A stretch of DNA of 63,373 bases, from assembly GCA_049423145.1 (NCBI GenBank), contig JBMSQF010000004.1, positions 1 through 63,373 of the forward strand. The letters run 5' to 3'. Positions within the stretch are counted from its first letter, which is position 1, and each line of letters opens with the position of its first letter. The position numbers were made by a program, and so were the translations under genes. This document shows positions 1 to 7,705 of this stretch, piece after piece. The stretch is from RFTU01 sp049423145 (GTDB lineage Bacteria > Pseudomonadota > Gammaproteobacteria > Burkholderiales > Burkholderiaceae_C). The notes beneath the pieces are model-generated. The model was not told where the DNA came from and ran no database searches. It saw nothing but the letters and a program-made list of their open reading frames with translations.

Positions 1-276
1 GGCATCCCCTTCCGCCTGAAGGCGCCGCACAAGGCCTTCCACCGCAACATCGGCGCTTTGTCGGGCGTGAAGGTGTCACCCGAGGGCAAGGTGGTCAGCG
101 ATGCCGAATGGAACGCCAACCTGGACAGCTGGCTGCCCAGTGCCAACGACCGTGCCTTCGTGGCCAGCCTCATGGGGCGTTGCGTGGAGCCGGGCAAGTT
201 CGCCAACTGGATCGCGCCGCCGGTCATGGGCATCAACCGCCAGCCGGTGGACTTCGAGTACGTTCGTTTCAACTGA
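1..276 (+). CDS. boxB: Benzoyl-CoA 2,3-epoxidase subunit B, C-terminal end (partial)
   Basis: Open reading frame entering from the left edge; only the last 91 residues are visible. The end, with NWIAPPVMGINRQPVDFEYV near the terminus, is what I recognise as the C-terminus of BoxB, the di-iron oxygenase that epoxidises benzoyl-CoA in the aerobic hybrid benzoate pathway. The next gene on the same strand encodes its reductase BoxA, 70 bases downstream, which supports the call. The di-iron ligands lie outside the window, so the active site cannot be checked here. Confidence 0.9.
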   Translation, partial: GIPFRLKAPHKAFHRNIGALSGVKVSPEGKVVSDAEWNANLDSWLPSANDRAFVASLMGRCVEPGKFANWIAPPVMGINRQPVDFEYVRFN

Positions 277-309
277 TCTCGCCCGCAGACACGATCAGTC
301 GAGAATGTG

Positions 310-327
310 AGGGGCCTGCGGGCCCCT
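310..327 (+). terminator. Short GC hairpin between boxB and boxA
   Basis: Seven base-pair inverted repeat, AGGGGCC and GGCCCCT around a TGCG loop, followed by a weak pyrimidine run (TTCTTC) and then the boxA ribosome-binding site (AAGGAGA). The T-run is too poor for a strong terminator. It may be a partial attenuator or an mRNA stabiliser that sets the BoxB to BoxA ratio; that is inference. Confidence 0.4.
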
Positions 328-346
328 TTCTTCAAGGAGACACAAC

Positions 347-1630
347 ATGGACATGGCCGACGCCGCCGTCATCAAGCAGCACCTGATCGATCCCGAGATC
401 TGCATCCGCTGCAACACCTGTGAAGCGACCTGCCCGGTGGGTGCGATCACGCACGATTCACGCAACTATGTGGTCGATGCCGACAAGTGCAACTTCTGCA
501 TGGCCTGCGTACCCCCGTGCCCGACGGGCTCGATCGACAACTGGCGCAGCATGCCGCGGGTACGGGCCTATTCCGTGGAGGAGCAACTCGGGTGGGACGT
601 CCTGCCGGGGGAGCTCAGCCAAGTCGAACTGCAGGCGGCCGGGGCGAGCGCCGACAGCGCGGCTGCGGCGGTGGAGGTCAGGGCGGCCGAGCCCAAGGCC
701 GATCCGTCCCAACAGATGCCTTTCAACAGCGCGCAGTACGGCTCGACCATCCCGCCTTGGTCGGCAGCGCATGCCTACACCAACCTGTACGGACCCAAGG
801 CGGCTGAGAAGACCGTGAAGGCCACCGTGACGGGCAATGTTCGCGTCACGGAGGTGGGAACAGACTACGACACCCACCACATCGTGCTCGACTTCGGCGC
901 CATGCCGTTTCCGGTGCTGGAGGGGCAGTCGATTGGCATCATTCCCCCCGGTCTGGATGAGCGCGGCAAGCCGCACCATGCGCGCCAGTATTCGATTGCC
1001 TCGCCCCGCAACGGCGAGCGTCCGGGTTACAACAATGTGTCGCTGACCATCAAGCGGGTGCTGGAAGACCATCAGGGACAGCCGGTCCGTGGGGTTGGCA
1101 GCAACTACATGTGCGACCTGGCGGTGGGCGATCAGGTCCAGGTGATCGGGCCCTTCGGCTCCAGCTTCCTGATGCCCAATCATCCCAAGAGCCACATCGT
1201 GATGATCTGCACGGGAACGGGCAGCGCGCCGATGCGGGCCATGACGGAATGGCGCCGCCGGCTGCGAGCCTCTGGCAAGTTCGAAGGCGGCAAGCTGATG
1301 CTGTTCTTCGGCGCCCGAACCAAGGAGGAACTGCCTTACTTTGGTCCGCTGCAGTCGCTGCCGCATGACTTCATCGACATCAATCTGGCTTTCAGCCGAA
1401 CACCAGGCCAGCCCAAGCGCTATGTGCAAGATGTCATGCGCGAGCGTTCGGCCGACCTGGCCAAGTTGTTGGCGGACCCCCATGCCTACTTCTTCGTGTG
1501 TGGCCTGAAGGCCATGGAGGAGGGCGTGGTGCTGGCGCTCCACGATGTGGCCCAGGCCGCCGGGCTGGATTGGGATGCCCTCGGTGCCGAGATGAAGAAG
1601 CAGGGACGGCTGCACCTGGAGACCTATTGA
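347..1630 (+). CDS. boxA: Benzoyl-CoA 2,3-epoxidase reductase subunit BoxA
   Basis: 427 residues. The N-terminus is a ferredoxin domain with two complete [4Fe-4S] motifs (Cys19/22/25/29 and Cys48/51/54/58). An acidic and alanine-rich linker (about 85-130) leads to a ferredoxin-NADP reductase module with the FAD motif RQYS at 213-216 and the NADP-binding TGTGSAP at about 289. This ferredoxin-reductase fusion is characteristic of BoxA, which passes electrons from NADPH to the BoxB oxygenase in the cytoplasm. An AAGGAGA Shine-Dalgarno sits just upstream of the ATG. It follows boxB directly and is presumably in the same operon, although a small hairpin separates the two. Confidence 0.93.
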   Translation: MDMADAAVIKQHLIDPEICIRCNTCEATCPVGAITHDSRNYVVDADKCNFCMACVPPCPTGSIDNWRSMPRVRAYSVEEQLGWDVLPGELSQVELQAAGASADSAAAAVEVRAAEPKADPSQQMPFNSAQYGSTIPPWSAAHAYTNLYGPKAAEKTVKATVTGNVRVTEVGTDYDTHHIVLDFGAMPFPVLEGQSIGIIPPGLDERGKPHHARQYSIASPRNGERPGYNNVSLTIKRVLEDHQGQPVRGVGSNYMCDLAVGDQVQVIGPFGSSFLMPNHPKSHIVMICTGTGSAPMRAMTEWRRRLRASGKFEGGKLMLFFGARTKEELPYFGPLQSLPHDFIDINLAFSRTPGQPKRYVQDVMRERSADLAKLLADPHAYFFVCGLKAMEEGVVLALHDVAQAAGLDWDALGAEMKKQGRLHLETY

Positions 1631-1649
1631 CCCGTCTGTCGATGCAAGG

Positions 1650-1667
1650 GGGGCACTTCGGTGCCCC
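1650..1667 (+). terminator. Hairpin with TTCG tetraloop after boxA
   Basis: GGGGCAC and GTGCCCC pair across a TTCG tetraloop, with TTCTT following. It lies between the boxA stop and the ribosome-binding site of the next gene. It is either a weak terminator closing the boxBA transcript or an RNA 3'-end stabiliser; the short T-run makes complete termination doubtful. Confidence 0.5.
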
Positions 1668-1689
1668 TTCTTGGTGAGTGGAGTCAAGC

Positions 1690-3177
1690 ATGGATTTGAG
1701 TTCGAAGAGCGTGCTGGTGGTGGGTGCCGGCATCATGGGCGCGGGCATCGCGCAGGTGGCAGCACTGGCCATGCAGGCGGAGGGTCTGCAGGTGTTTCTC
1801 CACGACACCCGAGAGGGTGCGGCCGCCGAGGCCAAGGGCAAGCTGGCGACCACGCTGCAGGGCCTGGTGGCCAAAGGCAAGCTCAATGCCCAAGCCTGCG
1901 AGGGCGCATTGGCGCGGATCGTGCCCGTCTCCTGCCTTTCGGGTGTTCCGGGTGGCAGCGGTCTGGGCCTGGTGGTCGAGGCCGTTGTGGAAGACCTGCA
2001 GGTCAAGCGCTCCTTGTTCCGCGAGTTGGAGGACCTGGTGGCGGAAGACTGTGTGCTGGCCACCAACACCTCCTCGATCTCGGTGACAGCCATCGCCAAC
2101 GGGCTCAAGCGCCCGCAGCGGCTGGTGGGGATGCACTTCTTCAACCCCGTTCCGCTGATGAAGCTGGTGGAGGTGGTCTCGGGCCTTCATACCGATGCGG
2201 CTGTGGCGCGGGCCATCTTCGAACTGAGCAAGGTCTGGGGAAAGGTACCGGTGCACGCCAAGAGCACGCCCGGTTTCATCGTCAACCGCATTGCACGGCC
2301 TTACTACGCCGAAACGCTGGCCCTCCTGCAGGAACAGGCGGCCACGCCCGAGTTGCTGGACGCCTGCCTCAAGACGGTGGGTTTCCGCATGGGGCCCTGC
2401 GAATTGATGGACCTGATCGGCCACGATACCAACTTCGCCGTGACCAACTCGGTCTACGAGGCCAATTTCTACGACAAACGCTATGGCCCTTCCTTGGTCC
2501 AGCGCGAGATGGTGGACGGCGGCTTGCTGGGCCGCAAGAGTGGCCGCGGGTTCTACCGCTACCCATCCGGCGTGCCGCCGCTGCCCTCGGTCGCCGTGGA
2601 CCCCGTGGCGGTGTCCGCTGCGGCCCGTGCCGTCGCTCCGGCGGCCCGAGATGACCGCCACGCCGGGGTGGTGGTGCAGGGTGTGCACATCGTTCCCACC
2701 GATGGACGAACCGCAGGCGACTGGGCGCGCGCGTTGGGGACCTCGGCGGTGGTGGTGCACGACGCCCTCTTCGGTCCACCCCTCGGCCGGCGGGTCGAGG
2801 CCGAAGGCCAGAGGGCTCCGGCGCTGGCGTTTGCGGCGGCGCCGGGCTTGGGTGCCGAGCAGCGTGCGGTGGCCATGGCGCACCTTTTGAGTTTGGGGGT
2901 GGAACCCCATGAAGTGGCCGATACGCCTGGGCTGGTGGTGGCCCGGACGCTGGCCATGTTGATCAACGAGGCGGCCGATGCGGTGCACCAGGGCGTCTGC
3001 ACGCCCGACGGCGCTGATTCAGCGATGAAGCTGGGTGTGAACTATCCCGCGGGGCCCTTCGAGTGGCTGGGTGCCTGGGATGTGGCGGATGTCGTCAGGC
3101 TCCTGGACCATTTGGATGCCCATTACCGCGGAGAACGCTACCGGGTCAGCCCCTGGTTGCGCGTGAGGGTTCCGTGA
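1690..3177 (+). CDS. Two-domain 3-hydroxyacyl-CoA dehydrogenase (possibly 3-hydroxyadipyl-CoA)
   Basis: 495 residues from ATG 1690, chosen because GGAG lies six bases upstream; GTG 1678 would add four residues. The Rossmann motif GAGIMG is at 12-17, the HFFNP motif gives the catalytic His149, and TPGFIVNRI marks the end of the NAD domain. A second, C-terminal dehydrogenase helical domain follows, giving the about 500-residue size of the PaaH/PaaC group. Those enzymes oxidise 3-hydroxyadipyl-CoA to 3-oxoadipyl-CoA, a late step of both the phenylacetate and box pathways. The position after boxBA makes that substrate plausible, but ordinary 3-hydroxybutyryl-CoA cannot be excluded. Confidence 0.85.
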   Translation: MDLSSKSVLVVGAGIMGAGIAQVAALAMQAEGLQVFLHDTREGAAAEAKGKLATTLQGLVAKGKLNAQACEGALARIVPVSCLSGVPGGSGLGLVVEAVVEDLQVKRSLFRELEDLVAEDCVLATNTSSISVTAIANGLKRPQRLVGMHFFNPVPLMKLVEVVSGLHTDAAVARAIFELSKVWGKVPVHAKSTPGFIVNRIARPYYAETLALLQEQAATPELLDACLKTVGFRMGPCELMDLIGHDTNFAVTNSVYEANFYDKRYGPSLVQREMVDGGLLGRKSGRGFYRYPSGVPPLPSVAVDPVAVSAAARAVAPAARDDRHAGVVVQGVHIVPTDGRTAGDWARALGTSAVVVHDALFGPPLGRRVEAEGQRAPALAFAAAPGLGAEQRAVAMAHLLSLGVEPHEVADTPGLVVARTLAMLINEAADAVHQGVCTPDGADSAMKLGVNYPAGPFEWLGAWDVADVVRLLDHLDAHYRGERYRVSPWLRVRVP

Positions 3178-3187
3178 GCGGGGCCCT

Positions 3188-4138
3188 TCAACAGTAGGTT
3201 CCGGCCCAGGTCACGACCCGGCCACCGCTGCCCAACTTGAAGCGTGCAAGGCCGGGGTTGGCCACGGTGTTCACTCCACCGAGGTCCAACTGCTCGATAC
3301 CGCGCTCGGCCAGCAATCGACAGCCTTCCCACAGCAGCAGGTTGTGGGCGCTGTGCTCGCGCCCCTCGTCATGGGTCCAGCCCAGGTGATAGGTCGCTGT
3401 CCGACCATGAAGCAGGAACATCATCCCGGCGCAGGGTTGACGCTGGAGTTCGGCCGCCACGGTCAACAAGGCCTGTGAAGGCTTTCGGTGTGAGGCTTGC
3501 CAGGCCTCGACGAATCCCGTCGGCAGGGTGAGGTAGCGCCGTTCCTGCCGTTGCTGCGCTTCTGCCTTCACCAGCCAGTCGAAGTCGCTGACCTTGCTGC
3601 CGCACACCCGCCATTTCAGAGGGCCGCGCTCCGCGACACTCAGGCGGTTGCGCCAGCGGCCTTCCAGGGCCGCGCGCCGCTGTGCTTCAGGCGCTCGCAG
3701 GTCCAGCAGCACGGTGGAGCGGCCGGAGGCCAAACGGGGCCTTGCGCTGAAGACATGGCTTGCCCACTCGCTGGCTGCGTCCTGAACTTGGATCGCGGGA
3801 CTGAAGAGGGACAGGCGAGGCCTTGTCAGGGGCAGTGTCTGCCGCATCAGATCCAGTGCGGCTCGCTGGGTGGGCAGGTCGGCATCGGGGGCCCAAAGCG
3901 GACCGCCCTGACAAAACGCAAAGCGAACGAACCAGGGCAGTCGCTGCACGATGAGTTGGGCCGTACCGATCCATGCCGACTTCGGCGATTCATCCGCCGT
4001 GACCACGACCCGCAGGCACGGGACCCCCAATTGCTTGAGGGCCTGACCGTAGGTCCACGATTGCTGCAGCCCCGCCCAGGCCTGGTCGGCCCAGGCGTCC
4101 CACCGGTGGTGGTCGTCCAAATTCCAGTGTGCGTGCAT
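3188..4138 (-). CDS. FemAB/GNAT-fold aminoacyl- or acyltransferase-like protein
   Basis: 316 residues from ATG 4138; an in-frame upstream ATG at 4198 is less likely because it precedes the conserved start and would overlap the next gene further. The C-terminal half contains HNLLLWEGCRLLAERGIEQLDLGG-type sequence, typical of the FemAB-like GNAT domain that transfers amino acids or acyl groups to lipid-linked or peptidoglycan precursors. I see no signal peptide, so it should be cytoplasmic. It is convergent with the dehydrogenase gene (10-base gap). The substrate is unknown; family assignment rests on overall pattern, not on catalytic residues. Confidence 0.6.
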   Translation of the reverse strand: MHAHWNLDDHHRWDAWADQAWAGLQQSWTYGQALKQLGVPCLRVVVTADESPKSAWIGTAQLIVQRLPWFVRFAFCQGGPLWAPDADLPTQRAALDLMRQTLPLTRPRLSLFSPAIQVQDAASEWASHVFSARPRLASGRSTVLLDLRAPEAQRRAALEGRWRNRLSVAERGPLKWRVCGSKVSDFDWLVKAEAQQRQERRYLTLPTGFVEAWQASHRKPSQALLTVAAELQRQPCAGMMFLLHGRTATYHLGWTHDEGREHSAHNLLLWEGCRLLAERGIEQLDLGGVNTVANPGLARFKLGSGGRVVTWAGTYC

Positions 4139-4159
4139 GGCGTGATTACACTCGAATTG

Positions 4160-4393
4160 ATGAAGAGCGCTCGGAACGACAAAGGGCAGCATCCCCACGG
4201 CGATCCTGCGGCCACCCGCGGTGCGCCGGGTACCGTGATGGGCTGGCGGCTTCCCGGCGAGCGGCTCACCCGAACCGGATGGCTGTTCGTGCTGGCCGTT
4301 TTTGTGCTGCCGGTGCTGGCCCTTGGTCTGCTGCTGGACGCCGTTGTGCAGTGGATCTGGGGCTGGTGCCTTGGCATCTGGTGTTGGTTCTGA
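4160..4393 (+). CDS. Possible small single-span membrane protein
   Basis: Candidate 77-residue ORF (or 51 residues from ATG 4238). The first part is polar; the last 37 residues hold a strong hydrophobic helix (GWLFVLAVFVLPVLALGLLL) followed by a Trp-rich tail. The stop TGA shares its last base with the ATG of the flavoprotein gene (TGATG), a usual sign of translational coupling. No clear Shine-Dalgarno is visible at either start. I recognise no family. The hydrophobic segment and coupled stop are the evidence that it is real; chance occurrence in GC-rich DNA is possible. Confidence 0.45.
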   Translation: MKSARNDKGQHPHGDPAATRGAPGTVMGWRLPGERLTRTGWLFVLAVFVLPVLALGLLLDAVVQWIWGWCLGIWCWF

Positions 4394-5532
4394 TGGAGCA
4401 GGCTGACGCCGTGGTCATCGGCGCCGGTGTGGTCGGCCTGGCCGTGGCCCGCGCCCTGGCGATCGCGGGACGCGAGGTGCTTGTCCTGGAGTCGCAGTCG
4501 GCTTTGGGGACCGGTGTGAGTTCCCGCAGCTCCGAGGTTCTCCATGCCGGGCTGTACTACCCCGCGGGATCCCTGAAGGCTGAACTGTGTGTGCGGGGCA
4601 AGGCCCTGCTGCTGGAGTGGGCCCGTGAATACCACGTGCCCCACCGCATCACCGGCAAACTGGTGGTTGCCACGCAGGTCGACGAGGTGGGTGCGATTGA
4701 ACGCTTGCATGCGCAGGCCCTGGCCAACGGCGTGCCCGGCGTGTCGCTCATCGACGGGCCGGCCGCCCGATCGTTGGAGCCTGCACTGCGGGCAGAAGCC
4801 GCCCTGCATTCTCAAGGCACGGGCATCATCGACAGCCATGCACTGATGCTGGCGCTGCTGGGGCAGGCGCAGTCGCATGGCGCAGCCTTGGCTCTTTGCA
4901 GCCCCGTGACCGGTGGTGAAGTGCAGGACGATGGTTCGGTGGTGCTGCATGTGGGTGGGGCCGAACCCCTGAAGATTCGGGCGCAATCCGTGATCAACGC
5001 CGCCGGACTCACCGCGCCCGGCCTGGCACGGCGCATCCAGGGGCTGCCCACCGAGACGATTCCCTCGGCCCACTTCTGCAAGGGCCACTACTTCAGCCTG
5101 CAGGGGCGTGCGCCCTTCTCGCGGCTGATCTACCCCGTGCACACCTCGGCGGGGCTCGGCACGCACTTGACCTTGGATCTCGGCGGGCAGGCCCGTTTCG
5201 GGCCGGATGTTCAGTGGCTGGACCCGCGCGTCGGAAGCGAAGCGGCGGAGCCCGGTACCCTGGCGCTGGATTTCTCGGTGGATGCTGGTCGAGGGGCCTG
5301 GTTTGAGCAGGCCATTCGCCGTTATTGGCCCGGTCTGCCTGATGGGGCCCTGAGGCCTGCGTACAGCGGCGTACGGCCCAAGATCGCCGGCCCCGCAGAC
5401 CCTGCCGCGGACTTCATGATCAGCACGCCGCAGGACCACGGAGTCGGTGGTTGGGTGGCGCTCTACGGTATCGAGTCCCCCGGCCTGACGTCCTGCCTGG
5501 CGCTGGCCGAACGGGTGGTGGCCGCCTGCTGA
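4393..5532 (+). CDS. FAD-dependent oxidoreductase, L-2-hydroxyglutarate oxidase-like
   Basis: 379 residues from ATG 4393. The N-terminal dinucleotide motif GAGVVG at residues 10-15 and Glu at the end of the second strand (VLVLES) bind FAD. The segment SSRSSEVLHAGLYYP and the C-terminal RPKIAGP and YGIESPGLTS patterns match the DadA/LhgO group that oxidises L-2-hydroxyglutarate to 2-oxoglutarate and passes electrons to quinone. Substrate assignment is by family resemblance only. An upstream in-frame start at 4129 exists but would add unrelated residues and cross the small membrane ORF, so the ATG coupled to that ORF is preferred. Confidence 0.8.
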   Translation: MEQADAVVIGAGVVGLAVARALAIAGREVLVLESQSALGTGVSSRSSEVLHAGLYYPAGSLKAELCVRGKALLLEWAREYHVPHRITGKLVVATQVDEVGAIERLHAQALANGVPGVSLIDGPAARSLEPALRAEAALHSQGTGIIDSHALMLALLGQAQSHGAALALCSPVTGGEVQDDGSVVLHVGGAEPLKIRAQSVINAAGLTAPGLARRIQGLPTETIPSAHFCKGHYFSLQGRAPFSRLIYPVHTSAGLGTHLTLDLGGQARFGPDVQWLDPRVGSEAAEPGTLALDFSVDAGRGAWFEQAIRRYWPGLPDGALRPAYSGVRPKIAGPADPAADFMISTPQDHGVGGWVALYGIESPGLTSCLALAERVVAAC

Positions 5533-5584
5533 ATGCAATCACCTTGATTGGGCGCAATGCCGGCTGGTGCACGGCGGGCAGCAT

Positions 5585-5617
5585 GGATGCTCTTTTGACT
5601 TCCCATCAGGAGCATCC
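5585..5617 (+). promoter_or_regulatory. Inverted repeat that can hide the ribosome-binding site of the barrel gene
   Basis: GGATGCTC (5585-5592) and GAGCATCC (5610-5617) are perfect 8-base complements separated by 17 bases. The downstream arm contains most of the Shine-Dalgarno AGGAG (5608-5612) of the gene starting at 5620. Folding of the leader would therefore block ribosome access. This is the kind of leader that can work as a thermosensor or small-RNA target; the pairing is seen, the function is inferred. Confidence 0.5.
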
Positions 5618-5619
5618 GC

Positions 5620-6297
5620 ATGAGTTTCACGCCTGGCGCAACCGGTCATCTTCACGCCGCTTCATCCCGCCGCCCCGGTCGATGGGTCGCTGCCGCGGTC
5701 GGCGCAGCGCTGATGGGTTTGGTCTCGGGCGCACAGGCGCAACTGTCTTCATTGGCCTCGGCCAAGGTGTTTTCCTTGGGCTTGGCGGCCACCGCCACCC
5801 AATGGCAGGTCGATTGCATCGGATCCACGGTCTGCGATCGGCAGGATTCCGGGTGGCGCCTGACGGGCGCCTGGCAATTTGCACCGCAGGGCGCCTTGGA
5901 ACTGGTCGCGGCCGAGCAGGGCCGGATTCGTGCGGAAGCCCTGGGCTCCACGGGCCTGAAGACTTCGGACCTCCGCGTGCGCGGCGCGGGTGTGAATGTG
6001 GCGTGGTTGATGCCCTTGGATGCGGATTGGCTGTTCACCGCGCGGGTCGGTGCGCTGGCCAATCGCGTCCGCTTCATCGAAAACGCGGGCGTGGGTGCCA
6101 CCGATGAGAGCACTTCGCGCACGCGCACCGATCCTGCGGTGGGTCTGGGCCTGTCATGGCGGCTGAGCCCCAATCTGTCGCTCGACGGTCGATACGACTG
6201 GACCTCTACCCGTCTGGCGCCCCCCTCTGCAAGCTTGCTGGGTGGTGGCAGCGCCGGCTCCCATCAATGGGGCCTGGGCCTGACCGGCTACTTCTGA
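5620..6297 (+). CDS. Small outer-membrane beta-barrel protein
   Basis: 225 residues. Residues about 20-41 form a signal peptide (RRPGRWVAAAVGAALMGLVS then an AQA cleavage site). The mature part alternates hydrophobic and polar residues in short strands, for example GWRLTGAWQF, NVAWLMPLDADWLFTARVG and LSLDGRYDW, and it ends in aromatic Phe (GLTGYF), the usual BAM signature of outer-membrane proteins. The size fits an eight-stranded OmpA/OmpW-like barrel. Two Cys near the N-terminus (CIGSTVC) could form a disulphide. The start is fixed by AGGAG seven bases upstream. No specific function can be given. Confidence 0.75.
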   Translation: MSFTPGATGHLHAASSRRPGRWVAAAVGAALMGLVSGAQAQLSSLASAKVFSLGLAATATQWQVDCIGSTVCDRQDSGWRLTGAWQFAPQGALELVAAEQGRIRAEALGSTGLKTSDLRVRGAGVNVAWLMPLDADWLFTARVGALANRVRFIENAGVGATDESTSRTRTDPAVGLGLSWRLSPNLSLDGRYDWTSTRLAPPSASLLGGGSAGSHQWGLGLTGYF

Positions 6298-6334
6298 AGG
6301 GCGGTTCGCGAATCGCCGTGAACGCGCGGCGACC

Positions 6335-7705
6335 TCACCGCCTGCGCTCCAGGCGCACGCCAACCGGGTCGATCGGGTGCGTGATCGGGGCATGGCGCCA
6401 GCGTGTTGTGAGGCCCTGGGGCAGTGCCCATCGGGCCTGCCGCACCAGTTCACCCAGCACCAGCCGCATCTGAAAATCCGCCAGGTGCAGGCCCAGGCAC
6501 AGGTGCGCACCACCGCCAAAGGGTGTCCAGGCGTAGGGGTGCGGCGAGTCCTCTCGATCGGGCAGGAAACGGTCGGGCTCGGCCCACAGCCGCGCGTCTC
6601 GCTGCACGTGGAGCGGGGCCAAGGTCAGCAGGGTGCCCTTGGGCAGTCTGGCACCATCGACCTCGACGTCCGCCAGCGTCTGCCGTTGCACGAAGGCCAC
6701 TGGTGGGTGCAGGCGCAGCACCTCGCGGATCACCCGTGCCATCCGTGTTCGGCGGCCCAGCCGGACCATCAGCGGCTCTTCAGGGTCTTCCGCACCGATC
6801 TCCTCATGGAGCCCATCCTGCCACTGCGGATTCTGAGCCAGCAGTGCAAGAGCCGATGTGAGCGCGCTGGCCGTGGTGTCGTGTGCGGCCATCATCAGGA
6901 ACACCAGATGGTCGACGATCTCTTCGTCCTGCAGCTGTTGACCGTCTTCATCGCGCGCTTGTGCCAGCTGGCTCAGCAGATCCGGCCCCGGCGCCGTGCG
7001 GCGCGCGCGGGTCAGGCTCATGAGTTGCGCCATCAGCCGCTTTCGGGCGGCCAGCCCGCGCGCATAGCGCCGGCCAACCATCGGCAGGCGAATCAGGGCT
7101 GTGGACGCCTCGACCAGTTCGCCGAAATCGCGTTCCGCGCGCCGCACTTCTTCAGCATCCTGCAGGGCCAGCAGCAGGTCTGCTGCGCGGGACAGTGCCA
7201 GGTGGCGCATGGCCGGCAATCCCATCGCCGGCAACTCGCTTGCCAGGACCCACTGGTGCACAGCCGCTCGCACCGGTGCGTGCATCCGCTGCAGATAGCC
7301 CGCCAGGGCTTCGCGCTTGAAGGCGGGCAGCATCAGGCGCCGGTGGTGGCGGTGTTCCTCTCCATCCCGCAGCAACAGTCCCCGAGGGAACAGATCGCCC
7401 ATCAGGGATGACCAACCCCCTTTGGCGCTGAAGACGCGGTCACGGTCCAAGAGAACGGTTTCCAGGGCAGAGGCGCTGAGCAGGAGCACGTGGGGTTGCC
7501 CGCCGATGACGGTGCGCGCCACGGGCCCCAGGCGTTCGGCCACGGCTCTTGTGAACGCCAGCGGTTGTCGCAGGATCTGCAGGTCGGCCCAGAAGGGCGC
7601 GCCAGCGGCCGTTGGGAGATGCGCCAGCGAACGCCAGCCTGCACGGTGGAACGTGCCGCCCAGCGGGAAGGGCAGCAGGGGCAGCGGGCGGGAAGCCTCA
7701 GCCAC
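6335..7705 (-). CDS. Cytochrome P450
   Basis: 456 residues from GTG 7705, whose first eight bases overlap the end of the upstream iclR gene; a start at 7765 lies deep inside that gene. All P450 signatures are present: the oxygen-binding I-helix AAHDTTAS, the K-helix EVLR, the PDRF-type meander (EPDRFLPDR) and the haem loop FGGGAHLCLG with proximal Cys403. No membrane anchor is apparent, so it should be soluble. No ferredoxin or reductase gene lies nearby, so electrons must come from elsewhere. Coupled expression with an IclR regulator suggests an inducible catabolic hydroxylation, substrate unknown. Confidence 0.93.
   Translation of the reverse strand: MAEASRPLPLLPFPLGGTFHRAGWRSLAHLPTAAGAPFWADLQILRQPLAFTRAVAERLGPVARTVIGGQPHVLLLSASALETVLLDRDRVFSAKGGWSSLMGDLFPRGLLLRDGEEHRHHRRLMLPAFKREALAGYLQRMHAPVRAAVHQWVLASELPAMGLPAMRHLALSRAADLLLALQDAEEVRRAERDFGELVEASTALIRLPMVGRRYARGLAARKRLMAQLMSLTRARRTAPGPDLLSQLAQARDEDGQQLQDEEIVDHLVFLMMAAHDTTASALTSALALLAQNPQWQDGLHEEIGAEDPEEPLMVRLGRRTRMARVIREVLRLHPPVAFVQRQTLADVEVDGARLPKGTLLTLAPLHVQRDARLWAEPDRFLPDREDSPHPYAWTPFGGGAHLCLGLHLADFQMRLVLGELVRQARWALPQGLTTRWRHAPITHPIDPVGVRLERRR

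Noticed and set aside
1684..2988. 434-residue minus-strand ORF opposite the 3-hydroxyacyl-CoA dehydrogenase
   Set aside because: No family pattern, His-rich shadow translation.
3847..5538. 563-residue minus-strand ORF opposite the flavoprotein gene
   Set aside because: No recognisable domain; its Gln/His/Arg-rich composition is what the reverse strand of a GC-rich gene gives, and the plus-strand gene is clearly real.
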